IMG/VR virus record: IMGVR_UViG_3300020442_002498
Span: 1 to 36,289 of that record
Direction: 5' to 3' (one strand)
DNA: 36,289 bases
DNA from: a virus
Shown here: in pieces, positions 9,318 through 15,200 of the stretch
Layout of the letters: every line of letters begins with the position of its first letter
Position numbering within the stretch: the first letter of the stretch is position 1
Translations under genes and position numbers: made by a program
Notes under the pieces: model-generated
Told to the model about the DNA's origin: nothing
What the model saw: only the letters and a program-made list of their open reading frames with translations
Database searches by the model: none

Positions 9318-11546
9318 ATGGATTTACAAAAAATGATAAGCGATGTAATTGAGACCGTGTCTTATAAGACAGCTAATGGTTTAGTTGATTTACAAGATCC
9401 TGGTCACATGTACATGGTAAGAGAAGAATTAAAAAAACATATTCATCCCAAAATTGTAGCTCAATTATTTGAAGCAGACGATAATGAAAAACAACCAGAG
9501 TTAGATGATGCAAGTAAAAAACAAAAAGAAAAATTAAAGCTGGTATGGAAAGGACAGGGATACGGTAAAGAGGGTGAAGAAGGTATAACACATAAAAATG
9601 TTGATGGTAAACTTGTTGCGGTTGATAAGGATAAGGATGATAAAAAGGATAAAAAACAACAGGTGGATTTTACTTCAAATGCCGAAAAAGAGAAAGAGCA
9701 AGCTGCTTCACAAAATAAAGATTATGATCCAGCAAATGCAGATTGGCAACCTGAAGGGGGAAATCAACAGAGAGCAGTAAATAGAACAGCTGATAAATTG
9801 AGATCCATTACTGGTCAAATTCCAGTAGAATCTGATGCAGAAGATAAAGCAATAAATAATGTTATAAACGCTATAGAAAGTGGTTCAACTCCAAAGCCTG
9901 AAGATGTAAAAGTATTCAACAAGTATATAAGAATCAAAGATGTTAGTGGACAGTCAAACCCAGAATTCGCATTTTATATTTCTAATACAACCGCTGGTGA
10001 GTTTATGCAAGGAAGAAGATTAAAGGTTGAGTTGGGTACTAGTAAAAATGCTCAAGATATAAGAAGAAAATTAGAGGCTCAGGGTATACAAGCAGCAAGT
10101 GCTTCTACGACTGCTGGAAAGGTTCCACCAAAACTTGCTGGTAAAACTATGACTATGACTAAAATATCTAAAGAACATGGTGGAGGAGTTGTAGAGCATA
10201 AAGTAAAAAAGACCAGGGATAAGGATGGAAAAATAACTCAAGTAAAACTTGGTAATAGAGTTTTAAAAAGAATACCAGAACCTGATCCTGAAGACGTATT
10301 ATCTGAAGCACTGAATAGATATGCAGAAATTAAAGCTGCAAACCCAGATATTGATGATAAGGAAGCAAAAAGATTAGCTAAGAAAAGACTAGCAACTATA
10401 AAACGTAATAATAGAATGTTAGATCAATATGAAAATATAGATTCTGTACCAGAAGCTAGATTAGTCAAGGGAGCAGATACTAGCACACCAGAAGGAAGAC
10501 AAAAAACTGCCAAAGAAGGACCAAAGGTTATGGCAAATGCAATTAGAAAGCACATGGAGAAGTCTGGTCCTTTAACAAAAGACGAAGAAAGAATGCTAAA
10601 AAGAATGGAAGCATTGGGTGAAATATCTGATAAAGAAGAATACGAAAAAGAAGCTATGAAAATGTTATCAGATATGCAGAAAATTGAGAGTATGAGGAAG
10701 GGAGTTCCTGATGTAGCTGAAGCAATTATAATGTGTGTAATGAATAAGAAAGGTTTAGATTGTGTTGCTCCTGCAGGTGAAACATATCAAGTTGCAGATT
10801 TAATTGTATTTCCTCCTAAGGATAATCCAGAAGATCCAAATTCTGCAGAGTATATAGTATTTTTAGAGAGTGCAGGTGGATTAAGTGTTAAGTGGAAGGG
10901 TGGAGCTGCATCTGGAGCAAGAGCAAAAATAGAAGTAACAGCTTTTCAAAACGACGAAACACAAGAAGATTTAACGAACATTTTAGATTTACATAATAAC
11001 TTTATGGGAACATCTAAACAACCATTATCAAGAAAACGAATTGATGACGGAAAGAAACAATTAGATGAAAAAGAAGCAAAAGCAAAACAATCTAACTTGT
11101 TGCAAGATAAAGATTACGATGATAAGGGAAATTTAATAATTCCAGGAAGCAATCCTCCGAGATCTACAAGAGATTGGTCAGAGGATTCTATAGCAGATTG
11201 GCAAAGAAAAAATAAATTACCACCTGATTGTACTCCAACATTGGCAGATTCTGGAATAGACTGTTTAAGTAAAGAAAATAAAGACCTTCTCTTAGATTCA
11301 TTAGAACAATACTGTAGAGGTGGTATTATGTTGGCTAAAATACATAATAGAGATTTAGATTATCAACCGTATGGTAATGCAAATGGTACGGCTGATGAGT
11401 TAGAATTGTCAAATGGAATAGACTGCGTAAATCACATGCATTTTCAACCAAATCCCGGGTTTGATTTTACCAAGGATAAAGATGGAAACCACATAGTTAG
11501 ACCAAACGCAGTTTATGCAGGACATTTGGAGAGAGTTTGTGATTAA
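9318..11546 (+). CDS. Large Lys/Asp-rich protein, unknown function
   Basis: A 742-residue protein starting two bases after the PolA-like gene. Residues 50-160 are highly charged and repetitive (DKDKDDKKDKKQQ and similar), giving a disordered linker. The central part (300-480) is helix-rich and basic, with many Glu/Lys pairs typical of coiled coils. A more globular section near 485-560 contains MCVMNKKGLDCVAPAGETYQ and YIVFLESAGGLSVKWKGG. The C-terminal 130 residues hold several Cys and His residues (DCTPTLADSGIDC, EQYCRGG, IDCVNHMHF, and a final RVCD). I do not recognise the family. Large charged proteins next to tail genes are often virion-internal or maturation proteins, but that is only a guess. 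Its last bases overlap the NUDIX gene. Confidence 0.55.
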   Translation: MDLQKMISDVIETVSYKTANGLVDLQDPGHMYMVREELKKHIHPKIVAQLFEADDNEKQPELDDASKKQKEKLKLVWKGQGYGKEGEEGITHKNVDGKLVAVDKDKDDKKDKKQQVDFTSNAEKEKEQAASQNKDYDPANADWQPEGGNQQRAVNRTADKLRSITGQIPVESDAEDKAINNVINAIESGSTPKPEDVKVFNKYIRIKDVSGQSNPEFAFYISNTTAGEFMQGRRLKVELGTSKNAQDIRRKLEAQGIQAASASTTAGKVPPKLAGKTMTMTKISKEHGGGVVEHKVKKTRDKDGKITQVKLGNRVLKRIPEPDPEDVLSEALNRYAEIKAANPDIDDKEAKRLAKKRLATIKRNNRMLDQYENIDSVPEARLVKGADTSTPEGRQKTAKEGPKVMANAIRKHMEKSGPLTKDEERMLKRMEALGEISDKEEYEKEAMKMLSDMQKIESMRKGVPDVAEAIIMCVMNKKGLDCVAPAGETYQVADLIVFPPKDNPEDPNSAEYIVFLESAGGLSVKWKGGAASGARAKIEVTAFQNDETQEDLTNILDLHNNFMGTSKQPLSRKRIDDGKKQLDEKEAKAKQSNLLQDKDYDDKGNLIIPGSNPPRSTRDWSEDSIADWQRKNKLPPDCTPTLADSGIDCLSKENKDLLLDSLEQYCRGGIMLAKIHNRDLDYQPYGNANGTADELELSNGIDCVNHMHFQPNPGFDFTKDKDGNHIVRPNAVYAGHLERVCD

Positions 11547-11946
11547 ATTAAAGGATATATTAGTGGAAAAGAAAGTTTGTGATACTGCAGGAATTATGTT
11601 AGTTAACTCAACTGCAGGAATAGTGTTATGCAAAGATTCAGAAAAGTGGGGAATTCCAAAGGGTAAAGTGGAGCCAGGGGAAACACCACTAGAAGCGGCT
11701 TGTAGGGAGGTTTTAGAGGAAGTCTCTATATTAATATCTCCAGAAGGTTCACACATAAACGAACCAGTTAAACTGGAAAGAACCGTAAAAAATAGTAGAG
11801 GTGGAGATTTTTACATTTATAAGTGTAAGGTTAAACTCCCCGTAGTTCCAGTAAAAAGCGCAGAACACGAAGCTGTTGGTTGGTTTCAAAACCGAAAAAA
11901 TTTACCAGAAATAATAGATCCACGTATCAAGGACTTAATAGAATGA
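11539..11946 (+). CDS. NUDIX hydrolase
   Basis: A 135-residue NUDIX-fold enzyme; the family hydrolyses nucleoside diphosphates linked to another group (oxidised dNTPs, ADP-ribose, NAD, capped RNA). With the GTG at 11539 as start, the NUDIX box G-x5-E-x7-RE-x2-EE spans residues 42-61. Gly42, Glu48, Arg56, Glu57, Glu60 and Glu61 are all present; the usual Gly after EE is Ser63. WGIPKGKVEPGE is the classic entry to the box. The GTG is preferred because GGAGAG lies five bases before it. An ATG at 11515 in the same frame has no ribosome site and would deepen the overlap with the upstream gene. The stop (ATGA) overlaps the next start. Substrate cannot be told from sequence; T4 NudE and housekeeping roles are possible parallels. 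Confidence 0.85.
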   Translation: MIKLKDILVEKKVCDTAGIMLVNSTAGIVLCKDSEKWGIPKGKVEPGETPLEAACREVLEEVSILISPEGSHINEPVKLERTVKNSRGGDFYIYKCKVKLPVVPVKSAEHEAVGWFQNRKNLPEIIDPRIKDLIE

Positions 11947-12332
11947 AGACACAATTACTTTGCACTTTCTGTAAAAAGTATGAGTTAGATGAAACCTTAG
12001 AGGTGATCACGATGGCTGCTGAAGTAGTTTTCGATAAGATCTACGTATTTGAGAATCAAGAAGATCCAGAAGCTTTGATCTGCACGTATAATGTAGAAAA
12101 GACTGGAGACTTTATACAGAACAGTAAAACGATGGCAATACATCGTAAGAGAGAAACAAATACACTGTATACAATTAACGCATTAAACGAAGCAATCAGA
12201 AAAGATAATGAAGGAATATTAGATAAGACATTTTCTTTAGATTGGACTCAATACAATAACAGTCTTTTATTGACAAACGATAGAGGACTAAATGTTGTAC
12301 GAACTAAATTACATAAGATCATAAACGTATGA
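11943..12332 (+). CDS. Unknown phage protein coupled to NUDIX and Rdx genes
   Basis: A 129-residue protein beginning MKTQLLCTFCKKYELDETLE. The start at 11943 is chosen because its ATG overlaps the NUDIX stop (ATGA), the same junction style as its neighbours; a longer in-frame start at 11880 lies within the NUDIX gene. The protein is mixed alpha/beta with a CTFC pair at residues 7-10, a central LICTYNVEKTGDF, and the segment NTLYTINALNEAIRK. The body looks like a compact conserved protein and I have an impression of similar proteins in marine T4-like phages, but I cannot name a family. Its own stop overlaps the start of the UGA-containing Rdx gene, so the three are probably translated as a coupled unit. 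Confidence 0.7.
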   Translation: MKTQLLCTFCKKYELDETLEVITMAAEVVFDKIYVFENQEDPEALICTYNVEKTGDFIQNSKTMAIHRKRETNTLYTINALNEAIRKDNEGILDKTFSLDWTQYNNSLLLTNDRGLNVVRTKLHKIINV

Positions 12333-12562
12333 ATATAAGCATAACATATTGTACTTCCTGAGGGTATTTAAACCACGCTCTCAGTTTGAGAAATTCAATT
12401 ATAGATAAATTTGGCTTTGATGTCGAATTAATTAAAGGTACTGGAGGAATCTTCGAAATCACTTTGAATAATAGTTTAGTATTCAGTAAAAAAGATTTAG
12501 GCAGATTTCCTGAAGATGGGGAAATAGAAGACCTCATCGAAGGTTACGAATCAGTAACATAA
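12329..12562 (+). CDS. SelW/Rdx-family thioredoxin-like selenoprotein (in-frame UGA = Sec)
   Basis: A 77-residue protein if the in-frame TGA at 12359-12361 is read as selenocysteine (U). The N-terminus reads MNISITYCTS-U-GYLNHAL, giving strand-Y-C-x-x-U, exactly where SelW/SelT/SelH (Rdx, PF10262) proteins carry CxxC or CxxU. The rest continues in the same frame with the family's signatures: KGTGGIFEITLNNSLVFSKK, then GRFPEDGEIEDLIEG. Rdx proteins are small thioredoxin-fold redox proteins. The ATG overlaps the previous stop (ATGA), which fixes the start, and the frame closes with TAA. A hairpin suited to a bacterial SECIS follows the UGA. The standard code is used elsewhere here (other genes end in TGA), so recoding would be local. 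Alternatives are a one-base Cys-to-stop mutation or readthrough. Decoding would need SelA/B/C/D from the host; none is in this window. Confidence 0.8.
12379..12391 (+). promoter_or_regulatory. Candidate bacterial SECIS hairpin
   Basis: TCTCA (12379-12383) pairs with TGAGA (12387-12391) around a GTT loop. It can also be drawn as a four-pair TCTC/GAGA stem with an AGTTT loop. The loop G lies first or second, and 22 bases separate the UGA from the three-base loop. Bacterial SECIS elements sit inside the coding region just after the UGA, with a short stem of about 4-6 pairs, a G early in the apical loop, and a spacing of roughly 16-37 bases. The match is good, but the stem is short and no clear lower stem was found, so folding and covariation are needed. 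Confidence 0.55.
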
Positions 12563-12620
12563 AAAAAAATAAAAAATATATATAAAAAACAGCGTTTTGG
12601 GATTTTAACGCCGTATATAT
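12563..12620. other. AT-rich spacer with a small hairpin
   Basis: The first 28 bases after the Rdx stop are nearly all A and T. A five-pair hairpin GCGTT (12592-12596) with AACGC (12607-12611) follows, but there is no T-run after it, so it is a poor intrinsic terminator. This segment is the upstream edge of the gene-free region 12563-13266. It may hold a promoter for the structured RNA, though no clear -35/-10 pair was seen. Confidence 0.4.
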
Positions 12621-12722
12621 ATTCTCAAGGAGTTAATAAATATATATTAATTGTTTGAGAATGTTTTTTGAAAAATTGAGAAATACAGAGAATTGCTAAC
12701 TCTGTATGGGATTGACTGAACA

Positions 12723-12823
12723 TTGGGTTATCGTAAGAAGCCCAAAAGGTAATACTTCCTTAGAACCGTGGTGGTTTGATATTCGGCCAAATGTGGAAAA
12801 TATCTTACGACAGTATTAAGGAA
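12723..12823 (+). other. Possible pseudoknot domain within the structured RNA
   Basis: TTGGG (12723-12727) pairs with CCCAA (12741-12745), leaving a 13-base loop. That loop contains TCGTAAGA (12731-12738), which is fully complementary to TCTTACGA at 12803-12810, outside the hairpin. A further pairing, TTCCTTA (12756-12762) with TAAGGAA (12817-12823), starts between the two arms of the 8-pair helix and ends after it, so the helices cross. AATACT (12751-12756) can instead pair with AGTATT (12812-12817). Helices of 8 and 7 perfect pairs in crossing order are unlikely by chance in 100 bases, but no folding program was run. Confidence 0.5.
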
Positions 12824-13077
12824 ATGTACTTTCAGAACTTAAATAAGAAGCGATTCTTATGACTCTCTTGTGAGTAAGGGTAAAACTGAAATCTCACCTA
12901 GCTGACCGAATAAACCAAACTTCGAGGGTTAAGGTATCGGTATAGACATTGTAGTCGCTCAAACGTAAGCTAACCACTTATTAGGAGAATCATCGTAACT
13001 GATGAATATCGAGTTGAGAGTAGAAAAAATCGAAGCTGAAAGTTGTGAGTATTCGCTAATCTCACATCCCCAATTTA

Positions 13078-13147
13078 TAGCTACGCCCCTAGACCGCGCT
13101 TTTTTCTCCACTAGAATTAAGAAATAAAAGCCACTAGGGGCGGGCTA
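13078..13147 (+). other. Long 3'-terminal hairpin of the structured RNA
   Basis: TAGC (13078-13081) pairs with GCTA (13144-13147). After a small internal loop, CGCCCCTAG (13084-13092) pairs with CTAGGGGCG (13134-13142). The inner arms GCTTT (13098-13102)/AAAGC (13127-13131) and TTTCT (13103-13107)/AGAAA (13120-13124) extend it to about 23 pairs. This is the most GC-rich helix of the region and stands out in an AT-rich genome. No T-run follows directly, so it looks like a structural end or processing site rather than a classic terminator. Confidence 0.6.
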
Positions 13148-13266
13148 GTTAAGACAGGTTATGAAAAAAAGATTAAAAAAAACTGATTTTTGGGAAATAT
13201 ATAAAATATATATTCCTGTAGAAAGTAACTAATAAACAATAACAAATACAAATTAAGGAGAATGTT
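13148..13266 (+). promoter_or_regulatory. Leader of the SSB gene with TATAAAATA element and strong ribosome site
   Basis: The AT-rich stretch between the structured RNA and the SSB gene holds an imperfect palindrome at 13193-13216 (GGAAATATA...TATATTCC). It contains TATAAAATA, similar to phage late-type promoter cores, and the same nonamer recurs before the small gene at 29204. A perfect AAGGAG (13255-13260) lies six bases before the ATG at 13267. This suggests that SSB has its own promoter and strong translation, as is usual for gp32. The promoter is a guess from composition and the repeated core; the ribosome site is clear. Confidence 0.4.
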
Positions 13267-14043
13267 ATGGACATTGCTGCTATCAAAGCACGATTAGGCG
13301 AACTTCAACAAGCCACAACTAAAACTTCAAACCTCTGGAAACCCTCTCCAGGTAAAACTCAAATAAGAATAGTCCCTTATAAATTTAACAAGGACAATCC
13401 GTTTATTGAGTTGTATTTTCATTATGATATGGGAGATAAGTTTTATCTTTCACCTATTTCATTTGGAAGACCAGATCCGATTGAAGAGTTTGCCACAAAA
13501 CTAAAAACTTCTGGTAATGGTGATGATTACAAGTTAGGAAAGAAAATCGAAGCCAAAATGCGTACATTTGCCCCAATCATTGTTCGCGGCGAAGAGAATG
13601 AAGGTGTTAAGTTCTGGGGATTTGGTAAAATGGTTTACCAAGAACTTTTAAGCATCATTGCAGATCCTGATTATGGTGACATTACTGATCCAGTTAATGG
13701 TAGAGATGTTGTAGTCGAGTTCAAAACCAGTGAAGAAACTGGTCGCTCATTTCCAATGACTACAATTAGGGTTAAACCTAATCAAACTCCGGTTACAGAA
13801 AATCCTGATATAATGAAAACATTGAAGGATACTCAGCGCGACATAACTAGCATCTATCAAGAGCATAGTTATGATGAGTTGCACAAAGTTCTAAACGGTT
13901 GGCTCAATCAAGATGGTGAAGAGCAAACTGATGCAACTACCGAAACCACAAAAACAGTGACACCATCATCAAATGACTTGGAAAAAGCAAAGACTACTAC
14001 ATCCGATGTTAGCAGTGCTTTCGACGAGTTGTTTAATAGTTAA
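13267..14043 (+). CDS. 32: Single-stranded DNA-binding protein, T4 gp32-like
   Basis: A 258-residue protein with the three-part layout of gp32. A short basic N-terminal self-association segment (residues 1-20, IKARLGELQQ) comes first. The OB-type core follows, with WKPSPGKTQIRIVPY (24-38), FIELYFHYDMGDKFYLSP and aromatic residues spaced for ssDNA stacking. The tail is acidic and Thr/Ser-rich and ends SSAFDELFNS, as for interaction with partner proteins. It coats single-stranded DNA in replication and recombination and works with the UvsX and helicase genes downstream. The gene is isolated: a gene-free leader with AAGGAG before it and an intrinsic terminator after it, so it is probably a separate, highly expressed transcript. 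By eye it uses more CGN Arg and mixed codons than the structural genes, fitting high expression. Cys/His zinc ligands of T4 gp32 are not evident. Confidence 0.85.
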   Translation: MDIAAIKARLGELQQATTKTSNLWKPSPGKTQIRIVPYKFNKDNPFIELYFHYDMGDKFYLSPISFGRPDPIEEFATKLKTSGNGDDYKLGKKIEAKMRTFAPIIVRGEENEGVKFWGFGKMVYQELLSIIADPDYGDITDPVNGRDVVVEFKTSEETGRSFPMTTIRVKPNQTPVTENPDIMKTLKDTQRDITSIYQEHSYDELHKVLNGWLNQDGEEQTDATTETTKTVTPSSNDLEKAKTTTSDVSSAFDELFNS

Positions 14044-14052
14044 AAACGCAAT

Positions 14053-14083
14053 AAAAGGCCTGAAAATTATTCAGGCCTTTTTT
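14053..14083 (+). terminator. Intrinsic terminator after the SSB gene
   Basis: AAAAGGCCTGA (14053-14063) pairs perfectly with TCAGGCCTTTT (14071-14081) around a seven-base AT loop, and the T-run continues to 14083. It begins ten bases after the SSB stop and separates SSB from the UvsX gene. It is the clearest terminator in the window. Confidence 0.92.
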
Positions 14084-14099
14084 AATTTAGGGGAATTAT

Positions 14100-15200
14100 A
14101 TGTCTAAAAAAGATATGTTGGCAAGTGAGATTGCCGATAGTTTAAATAGTAAATTCAAAGGACAAAAGGTAGCGTACTTCCTGGATGGATCAGCGTCTAC
14201 TCCTACTGATATAGATGATTTCATTTCAACTGGATCTTCTATTTTGGATTTAGCTATTTCAAATAGACCTGATGGAGGTATAGCAGTTGGTAGAATAACT
14301 GAGATTAATGGTTTATCATCAACTGGTAAGTCTTTATTGGGTGCTCACGTATTAGCTGAAACACAGAAGAAGGGTGGTGTAGCAGTTTACATCGATACTG
14401 AAACTTCTGTTAGTCGCGAATTTTTAGAGGCTATTGGTTGTGACGTTGGCAATTTATTATATCTTCATATTGAAACTGTGGAAGAAATATTCCAAGCTAT
14501 TGAAGATATTATTCTTAAAATAAGAGAATCTGCCAAAGATAAACACGTTACAATATTAGTTGATAGTTTAGCTGCTGCTTCTACTAAAGTAGAAATGGAA
14601 GCTGATTATGATAAAGATGGTTGGGCTACTAGTAAGGCGATTATCATTTCAAAAGCTATGCGTAAGATTACACAAATGATTGGAAGAAATAAAGTTACAC
14701 TAGTCTTTACGAATCAATTGAGACAAAAAATGGGTGTGATGTTTGGAGATCCTTACACAACAAGTGGTGGATTAGCTCTTCCTTTTCATTCTTCTACTAG
14801 GATTCGTTTGAAGAATATGGGTCAAATAAAAGACAAAGAACAGAATATTATTGGTGTAAAGTGTAGAGCTCAAGTAATAAAAAATAGAATCGGGCCACCT
14901 ATGAGAAGTGCAGATTATGATATGTATTTCGATAGAGGTATAGATGATGTTGGTGGATGGTTACAGGTTCTAAAGGAACTTAAAGTTGCAAAAGTTGCTG
15001 GAGCTTGGTACTCTATTGAATATAATGGTGACACTAAAAAATTCTTATCTAAAGACTTTGTCAATATATTAGACGAAGATCCAGATTTCAAAGAATACCT
15101 ATATGACAAGATATGTGAAAACAGCATATTAGAATACGAGACCAATAGAGGAATCGATGATGTTGAATTTACAGATGAAGTCATAAACGAAGATGCGTAA
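14100..15200 (+). CDS. uvsX: UvsX/RecA-type recombinase
   Basis: A 366-residue RecA-fold ATPase. Walker A is GLSSTGKS (71-78), preceded by the RecA-like ISTGSSILDLAI segment. GGVAVYIDTETS carries the catalytic-Glu region. Walker B is HVTILVDSLAA. VTLVFTNQLRQKMG is the strand with the RecA Asn-Gln pair, followed by a loop-2-like GDPYTTSGGLALPFHSSTRIRL. The acidic C-terminus is typical of UvsX. It pairs homologous DNA strands in recombination-dependent replication and repair, acting with gp32. An AGGGG ribosome site stands before the ATG, just after the SSB terminator. Its last codons overlap the FEN nuclease start. T4 UvsX is of similar size. Choosing UvsX over cellular RecA rests on the gp32-helicase neighbourhood and the divergent motifs. 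Confidence 0.9.
   Translation: MSKKDMLASEIADSLNSKFKGQKVAYFLDGSASTPTDIDDFISTGSSILDLAISNRPDGGIAVGRITEINGLSSTGKSLLGAHVLAETQKKGGVAVYIDTETSVSREFLEAIGCDVGNLLYLHIETVEEIFQAIEDIILKIRESAKDKHVTILVDSLAAASTKVEMEADYDKDGWATSKAIIISKAMRKITQMIGRNKVTLVFTNQLRQKMGVMFGDPYTTSGGLALPFHSSTRIRLKNMGQIKDKEQNIIGVKCRAQVIKNRIGPPMRSADYDMYFDRGIDDVGGWLQVLKELKVAKVAGAWYSIEYNGDTKKFLSKDFVNILDEDPDFKEYLYDKICENSILEYETNRGIDDVEFTDEVINEDA

Larger units (their letters stand above)
12621..13147 (+). ncRNA. Large structured non-coding RNA, unassigned family
   Basis: About 530 bases without a usable reading frame but packed with perfect inverted repeats. Stems: 12621-12628/12655-12662 (8 pairs, with an inner TTAATA/TATTAA); 12683-12690/12700-12707 (8); 12723-12727/12741-12745 (5); 12731-12738/12803-12810 (8); 12756-12762/12817-12823 (7); 12843-12849/12854-12860 (7, closed by a GCGA GNRA tetraloop); 12870-12874/12893-12897 (5); 12905-12941 (5+3+3 pairs around a TTCGAGG loop resembling a T-loop); 12990-12994/13001-13005 (5); 13044-13049/13061-13066 (6); 13078-13147 (long terminal hairpin). 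A GNRA loop, a T-loop-like hairpin and crossing pairings are marks of large folded phage RNAs such as GOLLD and ROOL, but I cannot assign it. The strand is inferred from the G-U-tolerant loops and neighbours. Exact ends are unknown. Confidence 0.65.

Noticed and set aside
11515-11946. Longer NUDIX start at ATG 11515
   Set aside because: No ribosome site and deeper overlap with the upstream gene; GTG 11539 has GGAGAG at good spacing. The longer form is not excluded.
12329-12562. Rdx gene read as a pseudogene, or the UGA read as Trp under another code
   Set aside because: Both sides of the UGA keep family motifs in frame with no other lesion, which does not fit decay. Other genes here end in TGA and use TGG for Trp, so a code change is excluded.
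12621-13147. tmRNA, selC tRNA, RNase P RNA or group I intron
   Set aside because: No tRNA-like acceptor and T arm of the right size, no TCA anticodon arm with long variable arm, no RNase P signature, and no recognisable P/Q/R/S core of a group I intron. Only a covariance scan could exclude distant relatives.
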